A stretch of DNA of 32,479 nt from Candidatus Gastranaerophilales bacterium (lineage in GTDB: Bacteria; Cyanobacteriota; Vampirovibrionia; Gastranaerophilales; Gastranaerophilaceae), in NCBI GenBank assembly GCA_944323655.1, contig CALUTL010000018.1:1-32479 (forward strand). The letters are read 5' to 3'. The first letter of the stretch is position 1. Each line of letters opens with the position of its first letter. Position numbers and translations under genes: made by a program. Positions 1 through 7,544 of the stretch are shown piece after piece. The notes beneath the pieces are model-generated. The model did not search any database. It saw only the letters and a list, made by a program, of their open reading frames with translations, and had not been told where the DNA came from.

Positions 1-558
1 GACAAACCGTTCTTGATGCCTGTTGAAGACGTATTCTCTATCACAGGTCGTGGTACTGTTGCTACAGGCCGTGTAGAACGTGGTGTTGTTAAAGTTGGTG
101 ATGAAGTTGAAATCGTTGGTTTAGGCGAAACTAAGAAAACAACTGTAACAGGCGTTGAAATGTTCAGAAAATCTCTTGACCAAGGTCAAGCAGGTGACAA
201 CATCGGTGCTTTGCTCCGTGGTGTTGATAAAACTGATATCCAACGCGGTCAAGTTCTTGCTAAACCGGGAACAATTCATCCGCACACTAAATTCACAGCT
301 AACGTTTACGTTTTAACTAAAGAAGAAGGCGGACGTCACACTCCATTCTTCCCTGGTTACAGACCTCAGTTCTACATCAGAACAACTGACGTTACAGGTT
401 CTATCCAATTTGACGGTCAAATGGTAATGCCTGGTGATAACGTTGTTATGACAGTTGAACTTATCGCTCCGGTAGCTATCGAAGAAGGTATGAGATTCGC
501 TATCCGTGAAGGCGGACGTACAGTTGGTGCAGGTGTTGTTGACAAAATTATTGAATAA
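1..558 (+). CDS. tuf: Elongation factor Tu, C-terminal part (5' end outside window)
   Basis: EF-Tu is the GTPase that brings aminoacyl-tRNA to the ribosome. The frame is open from base 1 and encodes the end of the G domain junction followed by the two beta-barrel domains: the domain II stretch with [13 protein letters not shown] (residues 13-25 of the visible part) and the domain III stretch with [12 protein letters not shown] and the closing [10 protein letters not shown]. About 185 residues of the usual ~395 are present, so roughly half of the gene, including the GTP-binding motifs, lies to the left. It ends in TAA and is followed by a strong terminator rather than rpsJ, so it is the last gene of its transcript. 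The sharp cut inside tuf fits a contig boundary at a duplicated gene. Identity is certain. Confidence 0.98.
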   Translation, partial: DKPFLMPVEDVFSITGRGTVATGRVERGVVKVGDEVEIVGLGETKKTTVTGVEMFRKSLDQGQAGDNIGALLRGVDKTDIQRGQVLAKPGTIHPHTKFTANVYVLTKEEGGRHTPFFPGYRPQFYIRTTDVTGSIQFDGQMVMPGDNVVMTVELIAPVAIEEGMRFAIREGGRTVGAGVVDKIIE

Positions 559-586
559 TTTTGAAAACAATATTAAAATCCTTAAA

Positions 587-620
587 AGAGTTTGCTTTAT
601 TTAAAGCAAGCTCTTTTTAT
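587..620 (+). terminator. Rho-independent terminator of tuf
   Basis: A 12-bp stem (587-598 with 603-614, one G-U pair) closes a 4-nt loop and is followed by a T-rich tail. It lies 28 nt after the tuf stop. Confidence 0.92.
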
Positions 621-682
621 TTTTAACTGTTAAAAAATATTTTTACAGGTTTTAGATGAATATAAAATATAGGAGATTTTAT

Positions 683-1039
683 ATGCAAATTAATACTCAA
701 CCATCATTCACAGGAAAATTTTCCGCAAAAACTCTTGCCAAATTTCAGCAAAACTTGGCTCCGGCAGATTACAAACAAGTAAAAAAGTTTAAAGCCGGCA
801 ATAAATTTACTAAATTTGATATTATTACAATACAAAATGAACCGCAAAGATTGTCTAACGGTGTTGTTATTATGCCAAAAGAAACCTTTGCAGAGTTTTC
901 AAATGCCCAATCATCAAATAATATAAAAGCAAGAATTAAGCTTGCTGATGGCGAATTACCTTTTAATATGGAAACTTTCAAACTCTTTACAAAAGAACTT
1001 GTAAAAAAAGGCGAACAATTACTTGGAATGATAAAATAA
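683..1039 (+). CDS. Small orphan protein with N-terminal SFTG motif
   Basis: An unrecognised 118-residue basic protein. The ATG at 683 is chosen over an upstream ATG at 656 because AGGAG sits 7 nt before it. The protein starts MQINTQPSFTGKF; a short SFTG or SFTS element near the N-terminus recurs in the gene at 25135. The rest alternates basic helices (KTLAKFQQNL, YKQVKKFKAG) with beta-like stretches, without transmembrane segments, signal peptide or cysteines. It is a monocistronic unit between the tuf terminator and its own hairpin. Composition and spacing argue that it is expressed. Function is unknown; I regard it as a lineage-specific protein. Confidence 0.8.
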   Translation: MQINTQPSFTGKFSAKTLAKFQQNLAPADYKQVKKFKAGNKFTKFDIITIQNEPQRLSNGVVIMPKETFAEFSNAQSSNNIKARIKLADGELPFNMETFKLFTKELVKKGEQLLGMIK

Positions 1040-1042
1040 CAC

Positions 1043-1085
1043 AACAGCCTGTTTTAATATAAAAACAGGCTGTTTCAATCCTTTT
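1043..1085. terminator. Hairpin shared by two convergent genes
   Basis: A perfect 13-bp stem (1043-1055 with 1062-1074, 6-nt loop). Tails on both strands are only moderately T-rich. It lies between the stop at 1039 (+) and the stop at 1096 (-) and probably ends both transcripts. Confidence 0.75.
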
Positions 1086-1095
1086 AAATATTTGA

Positions 1096-1269
1096 TTAAT
1101 TTGCTTGAGCAGATTGAATTTCGTCAAATTTGCCGTAAGTTTGTGAATTTCTCAAATATTTAGTTAATGATTTTGCGATCATTTCAGATCTTTTTGCGTT
1201 TTCTTTTTCTAAAAGCTTGAAGTATTCATCCAATGATGACATAATATAGCCTTTTTCTCCGTTTTCCAT
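1096..1269 (-). CDS. 57-residue orphan protein downstream of RHH regulator
   Basis: A short gene beginning at the ATG whose complement is 1267-1269, with a strong GGGGGA ribosome-binding site 4 nt upstream. It encodes 57 residues beginning MENGEKGYIMSSLDEYFK, mostly predicted helix with charged K/E faces (LLEKENAKRSEMIAKSL). It follows the RHH gene (stop at 1323) by 53 nt on the same strand and is probably co-transcribed, ending at the 1043-1074 hairpin. The RHH-plus-small-protein order resembles antitoxin-toxin or antitoxin-partner loci, but no toxin family is recognisable. An internal ATG (residue 10) could also be used. Function is unknown. Confidence 0.68.
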   Translation of the reverse strand: MENGEKGYIMSSLDEYFKLLEKENAKRSEMIAKSLTKYLRNSQTYGKFDEIQSAQAN

Positions 1270-1322
1270 AAATTCCCCCTGAACTTTTTATTTTAATTTA
1301 ATTATCCTCAATTGTTAGATAT

Positions 1323-1511
1323 TTAACTTAGCAGATTGTCAAGCAATTCAGCATTTGTTTCCGCTCTTTTGGAATTTCGCACTTGATTACGATACATATA
1401 TGTTCTGAGTGCTTCCCTTATTAACTCTGATCTTGTGCGGTTTTCATTAAGTGCAAGATTGTCTATCTCGTCCAAAAATCTTTCCGGCATTGAAATAAGT
1501 ACTCTGGCCAT
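1323..1511 (-). CDS. Ribbon-helix-helix DNA-binding protein (CopG/ParD-like), copy 1
   Basis: A 62-residue transcriptional regulator. The ATG at 1511 is preceded by AAAGGAGAAATTT, so an upstream in-frame start at 1553 is rejected. The sequence has the RHH layout: an N-terminal beta strand (ARVLISMPE, residues 2-10), helix A (FLDEIDNLA), then the turn and helix B with the signature RTRSELIREALRTYMY (residues 25-40), and a charged tail. Such proteins bind operator DNA as dimers, with the strand pair inserted in the major groove. By hand alignment it matches the gene at 18612-18800 at 41 of 62 positions with no gaps, so the two are paralogues. Both have the decamer AAAAAATTGC (plus strand) about 60-72 nt before the ATG, suggesting self-regulation. 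It may be an antitoxin-like or general regulator. Confidence 0.9.
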   Translation of the reverse strand: MARVLISMPERFLDEIDNLALNENRTRSELIREALRTYMYRNQVRNSKRAETNAELLDNLLS

Positions 1512-1559
1512 AAATTTCTCCTTTAATTTTCCCATCTGATAACTGTTTTGCAACTCTTA

Positions 1560-1592
1560 TATATATAAAGGATATTCTTTTTAAAAAATTGC
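1560..1592 (-). promoter_or_regulatory. Predicted promoter and operator of RHH copy 1
   Basis: On the minus strand a TATATA -10 (1560-1565) is preceded at the -35 position by GCAATTTTTT (1583-1592). The same decamer stands at the matching place before the paralogue at 18612-18800, so it may be the binding site of these regulators. Confidence 0.45.
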
Positions 1593-1663
1593 CTTTTTAA
1601 GATATCAAATATAAGAAAATCGTAATATATCTTAATACAATGTGCGTTTTTTATATTATAACC

Positions 1664-2386
1664 CTAAAACCGCCTTACATAATAATTTGTATCATTTTTT
1701 AACAGTTGACGAATTTTTTCTAACTCCTTATCAGGAAACCCCTTTGACAAGATTTTAGCAGTTTTTTCTCTAATTGTATACTCATTTATAGATTTTGTTA
1801 CATTTATAATATTTTTTAAATCAGAAATTTCTATCAATTCAGAAAAAACATAAATCGTTTCCAAATACCAATACAATTTAAAAACTTCTTTATTTATCTT
1901 ATATTTTCCTTCCTGAAGGTCAAAATCCTGAACATTAAGTGCTACGCAAAGGCATCTTTTTACAAGTTCCGGAACAAACAACGAGCAAAACTTTTCATCA
2001 GAAGTCAGCTTTTTGAGTGCGGAAATTATATTTCGGCAGATATTACCGTTAATATCAATAATAGCATCCAAAAATTTAAGGTAATTTTCAGAAACCCTAA
2101 ATTTGGCGAAAACATCGGGAATTGAGGCAAAGTCAGCAATTTTAGCAGAAACAGCTTCTCTGATTTTGCCGTCTTGGCCGGTCAAATTATCAAGAAGAAT
2201 TTGAGCTTCTTTGGAATTATTTACGGTATCAAGTTTTAATACCGCAAGCTGTTTTTCAACAATATTGCCATTTTCAAGCATTCTTATAAGCTCATCATGG
2301 CTTTGATTCTGCCCGACAAGCTCGTATGCCAGTTGGAAATTTTCATCCAAAGTTTCACAATATCCTGAATTTTCCATATTTTTCAT
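1664..2386 (-). CDS. HEAT-repeat-like helical protein
   Basis: A 240-residue cytoplasmic protein made almost entirely of predicted paired helices, for example residues 30-75, where an IVEKQLAVLKLD helix is followed by SKEAQILLDNL, a HEAT or Armadillo pattern. No catalytic motif, signal peptide or transmembrane segment is visible. The start is uncertain: the ATG at 2386 and the ATG at 2377 are both in frame and neither has a good ribosome-binding site, the second having GGA about 8 nt upstream. The gene is isolated, with 1512-1663 on one side and a plus-strand gene on the other. HEAT proteins usually act as binding scaffolds. The repeat assignment rests on pattern only and no partner is suggested by context. 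Confidence 0.7.
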   Translation of the reverse strand: MKNMENSGYCETLDENFQLAYELVGQNQSHDELIRMLENGNIVEKQLAVLKLDTVNNSKEAQILLDNLTGQDGKIREAVSAKIADFASIPDVFAKFRVSENYLKFLDAIIDINGNICRNIISALKKLTSDEKFCSLFVPELVKRCLCVALNVQDFDLQEGKYKINKEVFKLYWYLETIYVFSELIEISDLKNIINVTKSINEYTIREKTAKILSKGFPDKELEKIRQLLKNDTNYYVRRF

Positions 2387-2420
2387 CCGAATTATAATTC
2401 AAATAAGACTAAAAACTACT

Positions 2421-2450
2421 TTGTATGTATAATATAACATAAAGTATAAT
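2421..2450 (+). promoter_or_regulatory. Possible promoter for the 2522 gene
   Basis: TTGTAT (2421-2426) and TATAAT (2445-2450) are separated by 18 nt, giving a leader of about 65 nt before the ATG at 2522. Confidence 0.35.
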
Positions 2451-2521
2451 GAAATTTGCAAGGTGAAAGGTTTTAATGTATTATATAGTTAAGGACCCCA
2501 AAGCGGTTAGGAGAAGTTTTT

Positions 2522-2698
2522 ATGAACGATATTATCAAATTTTTCAAAGAGCTTTTTATGTTAAAAAGCGAAGACAGTATAAAAGTCGGATTAGCACAAT
2601 TTAAGAGCACAACACCTATCGAAAAAGCAACAAGCAAAAAAGTTGCAGAAGTAAAAAAAGAAGTTAAACTTTCTGATTTAATGAGAAGAAGTTATTAA
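2522..2698 (+). CDS. 58-residue lysine-rich orphan protein
   Basis: A small gene with a strong AGGAGAAG ribosome-binding site 6 nt before its ATG. It encodes 58 residues: an N-terminal amphipathic helix (MNDIIKFFKELFMLK), then a lysine/valine-rich stretch and the C-terminal LSDLMRRSY. No signal peptide or known domain. Its last four bases overlap the last four of cobO on the opposite strand (2695-2698), so the two stop codons interlock with no room for a terminator. The good ribosome-binding site and coding-like composition support expression. Function is unknown. Confidence 0.68.
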   Translation: MNDIIKFFKELFMLKSEDSIKVGLAQFKSTTPIEKATSKKVAEVKKEVKLSDLMRRSY

Positions 2699-3273
2699 TA
2701 TTCAATACCTTTTCTTGCGGCAATTCCTGTGTCCCAGTAATGTTTAATCGGCTTAATTTCAGATACAAGGTGTGCAAGTTCAATAATTTTAGGATCTGCG
2801 TTTCTGCCTGTTAGAACAATTTCCATTTCATCGGGTTTATTTTTAAGGACTTCTACAACCTCATTTATGTCAATTAAGCCTAAGTCTATAGCTATATTTG
2901 CTTCATCCAAAATCACAAGGTTGTATTCGTCGTTTTTTATAACTTTTTTGGCTAATTCCCAGCCTTTTTTAATTTCAGCAGCGTCATCGGCGTTTTTGTT
3001 ATTTTCATAGACAATTCTATCAAGCCCCGCCTGAACAATAGTAAGATTTTTGGATATTTCAGGAGAAAGGTTTCTGAAAGAATTAAGTTCACCATAATCA
3101 TCGCCGCCTTTTGTAAACATAATTATCAAAACACGCCAGCAGCGCCCAAGAGCACGCATTGCAAGTCCTAAAGATGCGGTTGTTTTCCCCTTGCCGTTTC
3201 CGGTATAAACTTGAATGTAGCCGTGTTTTGCCCAATTCGGGTTTATTAAGTTGTTCTCGCAATAATCTGTCAT
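2695..3273 (-). CDS. cobO: Corrinoid (cob(I)yrinic acid a,c-diamide) adenosyltransferase
   Basis: A CobA/CobO/BtuR-family enzyme of 192 residues, normal length for the family. It transfers the adenosyl group of ATP to the cobalt of corrinoids, making coenzyme B12 forms; in B12 scavengers it activates imported corrinoid. The Walker A loop GNGKGKTT is at residues 25-32, the Walker B-like VILDEAN at about 120-126, LTGRNADP follows, and the C-terminal GIAARKGIEY is the family signature. No other cobalamin genes are in the window. The ATG at 3273 has only a weak AAAAGAAA upstream; a minus-strand TATAAT about 13 nt upstream implies a very short leader. It diverges from the cyclo-ligase gene across only 29 bp. 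Confidence 0.95.
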   Translation of the reverse strand: MTDYCENNLINPNWAKHGYIQVYTGNGKGKTTASLGLAMRALGRCWRVLIIMFTKGGDDYGELNSFRNLSPEISKNLTIVQAGLDRIVYENNKNADDAAEIKKGWELAKKVIKNDEYNLVILDEANIAIDLGLIDINEVVEVLKNKPDEMEIVLTGRNADPKIIELAHLVSEIKPIKHYWDTGIAARKGIEY

Positions 3274-3290
3274 TTTCTTTTAATTTATTA

Positions 3291-3296
3291 TATATT
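3291..3296 (+). promoter_or_regulatory. -10-like hexamer 6 nt before the cyclo-ligase ATG
   Basis: TATATT followed by 6 nt and ATG at 3303, with no ribosome-binding site, suggests a leaderless transcript. No convincing -35 is seen. Confidence 0.4.
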
Positions 3297-3302
3297 AAAA
3301 TC

Positions 3303-3812
3303 ATGGAAAATAAAACAGACTTAAGGATATGGGCTAAAAGTATCAGAAAATCTCTTGATATTAAGCAAATAAGTGAGGTAATTGCAGGGAAAATTTCTAA
3401 CTTGCCGCAATATCGGCATGCTCAAAATATAATGCTTTTTTATCCTTTAAAATATGAAATTAACCTGCTTTCGCTTATGAACAGCAATAAAAATTTTTTC
3501 CTGCCAAAAGTTGAGGGAGGAAATCTTCTTGTCTGCCCATATAAAGAAAATGACAAACTAACTCTATCAGATTTTGGAACAAAAGAACCCCGTACAGAAA
3601 GCGTTTCACCTGAAATTCTTGATTTAGTAATTGTTCCGGCTCTTGCCACTGACAAAAACAATTTCAGACTAGGTTACGGCGGAGGATTTTACGACAGGTT
3701 TCTTGCCAGGAATAAAATTTATTCTCTAACCCCTGTTCCATCTAATCTTCTTATAGATAAACTTCCAACTGAAAAACAAGATGTCCCGATAGATTTAGTA
3801 ATTACGGAATAA
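3303..3812 (+). CDS. 5-formyltetrahydrofolate cyclo-ligase
   Basis: This enzyme (MTHFS/YgfA family) uses ATP to convert 5-formyl-THF into 5,10-methenyl-THF and so recovers folate from a storage or inhibitory form. The family signature LGYGGGFYDRFL lies near residues 120-131, and an acidic N-terminal helix with the basic AKSIRKSLD precedes it. At 169 residues it is shorter than typical members (about 180-200), mainly through compact loops; nothing essential seems missing. The ATG at 3303 is chosen because the upstream extension overlaps cobO on the other strand. There is no ribosome-binding site, but a TATATT hexamer is 6 nt upstream. folP at 9484-10620 is the only other folate gene here. Confidence 0.93.
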   Translation: MENKTDLRIWAKSIRKSLDIKQISEVIAGKISNLPQYRHAQNIMLFYPLKYEINLLSLMNSNKNFFLPKVEGGNLLVCPYKENDKLTLSDFGTKEPRTESVSPEILDLVIVPALATDKNNFRLGYGGGFYDRFLARNKIYSLTPVPSNLLIDKLPTEKQDVPIDLVITE

Positions 3813-3842
3813 AAAAAGAGCCCGCAAGGGAAGCGGACTCTT
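3811..3842 (-). terminator. Terminator of the 3907-4440 gene
   Basis: The stem 3816-3825 with 3833-3842 (one mismatch) is followed on the minus strand by a run of seven T. It lies 65 nt after the minus-strand stop at 3907. The plus-strand tail is poor, though it may also help end the cyclo-ligase transcript. Confidence 0.8.
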
Positions 3843-3906
3843 AATTAGTAAAATGAGTCAGTTAATAAGGGGAGATTAATAGAGAAAATTAAGGGGAGTT
3901 AAAATC

Positions 3907-4440
3907 TTATACATATTCAGGCTTCCAGAAATTAACCGCTTCTTTTGTTGCCTGAGTTGTGCTTTCAAGTTCTGCACGTGCCATTCTCAGCTCTGTTTCT
4001 ACACGTGATTTTTCTTGTTCAATTTCCTGCTCCTGCTGATGAAGAAGTTTTCCTTCATGCTGCTGATATTTTTGCAGTTCTTGTTTATATAAATTTTCAA
4101 ATATCCATCTTTGATATGCTGCTATGGCATTTGGATCCTGATTCTGTGACATTTGCTGCATCTGCTGGATTTGCATCTGAATCTGAGGCCCCATTGCCTG
4201 CATATTATATTGTGCTCCACGTAATGCCCCGTTATGTGAATACATCATAAACGCCATTGACCTTGGAAGCATTGAGGCAGGAACATTCATCATATCAAAC
4301 ATAGATATGTTTCCATCTCCTATGTTGGATGAATATTGCTGTAATTCACTCAGCTTTCTTGTGAGCGACATTAAACGGTATTCTTTTTCGCTTATCTGCC
4401 GCAACAACTGATATTTTCGAGCTTCTAAAGCTAACAGCAT
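3907..4440 (-). CDS. Gln/Met-rich coiled-coil protein
   Basis: An unrecognised 177-residue soluble protein with an excellent AGGAG ribosome-binding site 7 nt before its ATG. It has three parts: an N-terminal helix (residues 1-40, with RKYQLLRQISEKEYRLM), a Met-rich middle (45-100) running into an unusual Gln/Met tract (QIQMQIQQMQQMSQNQ), and a long C-terminal coiled coil of Glu/Gln/Lys (115-170) ending FWKPEYV. No signal peptide, cysteine or membrane segment. Single gene with its own terminator. The N-terminal pattern resembles the smaller coiled-coil gene at 5338, on the far side of clpP, but the similarity is weak. It could be a structural or secretion-associated protein; function is unknown. 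Confidence 0.8.
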   Translation of the reverse strand: MLLALEARKYQLLRQISEKEYRLMSLTRKLSELQQYSSNIGDGNISMFDMMNVPASMLPRSMAFMMYSHNGALRGAQYNMQAMGPQIQMQIQQMQQMSQNQDPNAIAAYQRWIFENLYKQELQKYQQHEGKLLHQQEQEIEQEKSRVETELRMARAELESTTQATKEAVNFWKPEYV

Positions 4441-4498
4441 ACTAAACTCCTACCTGAATTTGTAACTAACCTTGTAACCTTTACCTTTACATGTATAT

Positions 4499-4532
4499 AA
4501 AAACATGCAACCCTTCCGAATTGCATGTTTTT
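4499..4532 (-). terminator. Rho-independent terminator of clpP
   Basis: A perfect 12-bp stem (4499-4510 with 4521-4532, 10-nt loop) gives a T run on the minus strand, 20 nt after the clpP stop. Confidence 0.88.
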
Positions 4533-4552
4533 AATATTTTTGTAAACTTTTG

Positions 4553-5167
4553 TTACAATGAGTTTCTTTCAACTACCTTATCAATAAGTCCGTATTCAAG
4601 TGCTTCTTTTGCTGAAAGGAAGTGGTCACGCTCACAATCCTCTTTAACCTTGTCATAAGGCTGACCTGAATTTTCTGCCATAATGCTTATCAACATATCT
4701 TTCATTCTCAAGATTTCTTTAGCTTCAATCTCAATATCGGTAGCCTGACCTTTTGCACCGCCCAAAGGCTGGTGAATCATAATTCTTGAATTCGGCAGCG
4801 CCATTCTCTTACCTTTTGCACCGGAACTCAACAGGAAAGCACCCATTGATGCCGCATCTCCCAAGCATATAGTGCAAACATCCGATTTTATAAGGTTCAT
4901 TGTATCATAAATTGCCATACCGGCTGTAATTACACCGCCGGGGCTGTTTATATATAACATTATGTCTTTTTCGTTATTTTCACTGTCTAAAAGAAGAAGC
5001 TGGGCTACTACAGAATTTGCAACTTCGTCATCTATTTCTGTACCCAAAAATATAATACGCTCTCTTAAAAGTCTTGAAAATATGTCAAATGACCTTTCAC
5101 CTCTTGAGGATGCCTCTATTACTGTCGGGACATAACCCATTATTCTCAGATATGTATCTTTATCCAT
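4553..5167 (-). CDS. clpP: ATP-dependent Clp protease proteolytic subunit
   Basis: ClpP is the serine peptidase that forms a double seven-membered ring and degrades proteins fed in by a Clp ATPase. The 204 residues match the family length. The catalytic triad is visible: Ser107 in GDAASMGAF, His132 in MIHQPLGG and Asp181 in CERDHFLS. The start with AGGAGAG upstream is unambiguous. Neither clpX nor tig is adjacent, so the usual tig-clpP-clpX cluster is broken here. It diverges from the coiled-coil gene at 5338 and has its own terminator, so it is probably a single-gene unit. Confidence 0.97.
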   Translation of the reverse strand: MDKDTYLRIMGYVPTVIEASSRGERSFDIFSRLLRERIIFLGTEIDDEVANSVVAQLLLLDSENNEKDIMLYINSPGGVITAGMAIYDTMNLIKSDVCTICLGDAASMGAFLLSSGAKGKRMALPNSRIMIHQPLGGAKGQATDIEIEAKEILRMKDMLISIMAENSGQPYDKVKEDCERDHFLSAKEALEYGLIDKVVERNSL

Positions 5168-5337
5168 TTTTCTCTCCTATATTTAATATAATTATTATAT
5201 TACAAAAAACCTGCCGCAACAATCTTATGGATGAAATATAATTATTAACAAATGTAACAAAATAAATAAACTCTGAAATCACGCCGTTTTTAATGTTTTT
5301 ATATATACAAGAGAACTAAAATAAGAGGACGAGAGAG

Positions 5338-5727
5338 ATGGCAATATCGAATATTCAAGAAACGTTATTGATGTACACAAAACAAAAATCAATGCTGAAC
5401 GAAAAATTGTCAAACGTTATGTTTAACTTAATGAATGCGTCCAGAGAAAGTGCAGAGTTACAAGAAAAGTATAATTCTCAACAACAATATTACTATTATA
5501 CTTACTATGAATCCGATCCGGATTATTATGATACAGTAATGGCTGTTTTGGAAAACGACCACGAATATGAATTACAAAACTTGAACTCGTGGGAAGAACA
5601 GTTAGAACTTGACAAAAACAACTACGAAACAAGATTAAACGAAATTACAGCGTTTGAAAGTTCTTGGACAAAATTACTTCAAACAAACGTCAAGAACGAC
5701 TTTACATACGGCGGAACAAGCAAGTAA
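5338..5727 (+). CDS. Small coiled-coil orphan with Tyr-rich turn
   Basis: A 129-residue soluble protein with a GAGGACGAGAG ribosome-binding region before its ATG. It is predicted as a helical hairpin: helix 1 (residues 1-45, with YTKQKSMLNEKLSNVM), a striking Tyr/Gln turn (QQQYYYYTYYESDPDYYD, about 49-66), helix 2 (70-120, NSWEEQLELDKNNYETRL) and a short tail. There is no signal peptide or cysteine. The two-helix form with a polar turn is common in secretion-apparatus and filament-capping proteins, but no family is recognised. It is a single gene between the clpP promoter region and its own terminator. Confidence 0.8.
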   Translation: MAISNIQETLLMYTKQKSMLNEKLSNVMFNLMNASRESAELQEKYNSQQQYYYYTYYESDPDYYDTVMAVLENDHEYELQNLNSWEEQLELDKNNYETRLNEITAFESSWTKLLQTNVKNDFTYGGTSK

Positions 5728-5738
5728 TAAATTTTATG

Positions 5739-5770
5739 ATAAGCGGGCTTTTAAAGTCCGCTTATTTGTT
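5739..5770 (+). terminator. Terminator of the 5338 gene
   Basis: A 12-bp stem (5739-5750 with 5754-5765, one G-U pair) with a 3-nt loop and a moderately T-rich tail, 11 nt after the stop. Confidence 0.8.
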
Positions 5771-5771
5771 A

Positions 5772-5777
5772 TAAAAT
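5772..5777 (+). promoter_or_regulatory. -10-like hexamer 6 nt before the DUF3326 ATG
   Basis: TAAAAT at 5772-5777 and ATG at 5784, with no ribosome-binding site between; consistent with a leaderless transcript. Confidence 0.4.
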
Positions 5778-5783
5778 TCAAAT

Positions 5784-6755
5784 ATGCTGAAAACAGGTGA
5801 AAAATTGGGAGCATTCATAGTGCCGACAGGAGTTGCCGCAAGTATCGGAGGCTACGCAGGCGACGCAAGCTGTAAGGCTAGAGATTTCTCTAAAAAATCA
5901 AAGCTTATCGTTAACCCAAACGTCGTAAATGCAGGAGTTTTCTCAGGAATTAACGATAATATGCTTTATACGGAAGGCTTTATTATTGATGAATTTTTTA
6001 AGGGAAATCTCGGTCTTGAGCCTTCTTCTTGCAATAAAATCGGAGTTATTTTTGACAAAGCAATTCCTCAAGAAGTTTTAAACATTCACCTAAATACAAT
6101 CGGAGCTGTCAAAACCGTTTATGGAATTGACGCAGAGGATTACGAAATCACAAAAGAGCCTGTCGGGGTAGATTTTTGGGTTAACGAAAACGGAATTTCA
6201 ACAGGCGGAGTAAAAAATATCGAAACAATTTTTGAGGCCGCAGAAAAACTTCTTGAGCGTGGCGCGGAAGCACTTGCTATCGTCTGCCTTTTTGAAGATC
6301 CTGAAGATGATAATGAAGATTACTCCAACGGCTCAGGTGTCGATCCTGTCGGCGGAGTTGAGGGAATAATTTCTCACGCAGTTTCTGAAAAATTCCTTGT
6401 CCCTTGCGCTCATTCTCCTGCTTTTGAAGATTTTTCAATCAGCACTAATATCGTTAATCCAAAAGCCGCTTCTGAATATATTACGCCGACTTTTCTTCCC
6501 TGCGTGCTTTTAGGACTTAACAATGCACCTAAAATCGTTAAAGAAGAAGGTATTAGGATTGAAAATCTTGATTATTTGGTTATGCCGTATAATTCATTAG
6601 GGTCAACTCCTGTGTTTGAAGCTTTAAAACGTAACATTAAAATCTTTGCGGTTAAAGAAAACAAAACTGCACTTGAGGTTTCAAATTATAATTTCTTTAA
6701 ATCTAACAAAATCATTGAAATTGAAACTTACGAAGAATGTTTGAATTTAATTTAG
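5784..6755 (+). CDS. DUF3326 family protein
   Basis: A 323-residue soluble protein of a family I recall as widespread in Cyanobacteria and of unknown function. Recognisable family stretches are IVPTGVAASIGGYAGDA (residues 12-28), the NPNVVNAGVF region (44-53), LYTEGF (61-66), GVDPVGGVEGIISH (about 187-200), VPCAHSPAF and TFLPCVLLGLNNAP (about 234-247). The conserved Cys-Ala-His and Asp/Gly motifs suggest an enzyme active site, but no reaction is established. It starts at an ATG without a ribosome-binding site. Its 3' end overlaps the murI stop by 9 nt on the opposite strand. Its presence supports a cyanobacterial-lineage host. Confidence 0.88.
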   Translation: MLKTGEKLGAFIVPTGVAASIGGYAGDASCKARDFSKKSKLIVNPNVVNAGVFSGINDNMLYTEGFIIDEFFKGNLGLEPSSCNKIGVIFDKAIPQEVLNIHLNTIGAVKTVYGIDAEDYEITKEPVGVDFWVNENGISTGGVKNIETIFEAAEKLLERGAEALAIVCLFEDPEDDNEDYSNGSGVDPVGGVEGIISHAVSEKFLVPCAHSPAFEDFSISTNIVNPKAASEYITPTFLPCVLLGLNNAPKIVKEEGIRIENLDYLVMPYNSLGSTPVFEALKRNIKIFAVKENKTALEVSNYNFFKSNKIIEIETYEECLNLI

Positions 6756-7544
6756 GGCAAGCTTTGGCAGTTCTTTAATCTCATAAAAAAGAGATGCTGA
6801 TTTTTGGAATTTTTCAGGATTTGCGCTTACGTAAAATTCTTCGCTGCCTTCAAAATCCTGACTGCTCAATAAGTTTTTAGCAGTCAAATCAGCTTTAATT
6901 ATATGCGCAAATTCTATTGACGGATTTATAAATAATTCCCGAGGCGCCAAAGTCGACAAGACATTTAACAAATAAGGATAATGCGTGCAACCGAGAATTA
7001 TTTTATCGGGAGAAAATGCCATCATCTCAGCCATTTTTTCTTTAACAGAAGAAAGTGCAAACTCAGTATTTTCTTCCCCGTTTTCCACAATCTTAACCCA
7101 TCCGGGACAAGCTATCTCTTTAACTTCAAGATTAGAATTATTTTTCTTTAATTCTGTTCTATAGCAATGAGAATTCACCGTTGCGTGAGTGGCAAAAACC
7201 CCGACTTTTTTTAGCGGAAATTTTGCAATATGCCTTGCCACAGGCTGAATTATCGGATAAATTTCAAACGGGTAATCGTTTTTTATTTTGTCGTAAACTA
7301 CCGCTGACGTCGTGTTGCAAGCCATTATTACGGCTTTTACACTTTTCTTTTGCAAAAAATTAAAAATCTCTAGCCCGAATTTCAACAGTTGTTCAGGCGT
7401 CTTTTCGCCGTACGGCATATTTTTTGTATCGCCAAAATAAACATAATTCTCATTTGGTAAAAGTTTCTTAACCTGTTCAAAAACAGTTACACCGCCTACT
7501 CCGGAGTCAAAAAATCCTATTGGACTATTATTTAAGCTGGTCAA
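6747..7544 (-). CDS. murI: Glutamate racemase
   Basis: MurI interconverts L- and D-glutamate, supplying D-Glu for peptidoglycan stem peptides. Numbered from the TTG at 7544, the motifs are FFDSGVGG with the catalytic-site Asp13, PYGEK, the first catalytic cysteine Cys76 in ACNTTSA, and the second, Cys186, in GCTHYP with His188. Length (265) is normal. The start is inside the end of the upstream amidase gene: two in-frame TTG codons exist, at 7556 and 7544, and the GGAG at 7557-7560 is usably spaced only for 7544. Translation is therefore probably coupled to the amidase. Both gene products act on peptidoglycan. The 3' end overlaps the DUF3326 gene. Confidence 0.95.
   Translation of the reverse strand: MTSLNNSPIGFFDSGVGGVTVFEQVKKLLPNENYVYFGDTKNMPYGEKTPEQLLKFGLEIFNFLQKKSVKAVIMACNTTSAVVYDKIKNDYPFEIYPIIQPVARHIAKFPLKKVGVFATHATVNSHCYRTELKKNNSNLEVKEIACPGWVKIVENGEENTEFALSSVKEKMAEMMAFSPDKIILGCTHYPYLLNVLSTLAPRELFINPSIEFAHIIKADLTAKNLLSSQDFEGSEEFYVSANPEKFQKSASLFYEIKELPKLALN

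Noticed and set aside
313-570. Open frame of 85 codons on the minus strand within tuf
   Set aside because: It is the mirror of the conserved EF-Tu coding sequence with no ribosome-binding site and no sensible protein.
769-1044. Open frame of 91 codons opposite the 683 gene
   Set aside because: The plus-strand gene has a clear ribosome-binding site and terminator; the minus frame overlaps it fully.
1323-1553. RHH gene starting at 1553
   Set aside because: The ATG at 1511 has AAAGGAG and matches the paralogue exactly in length.
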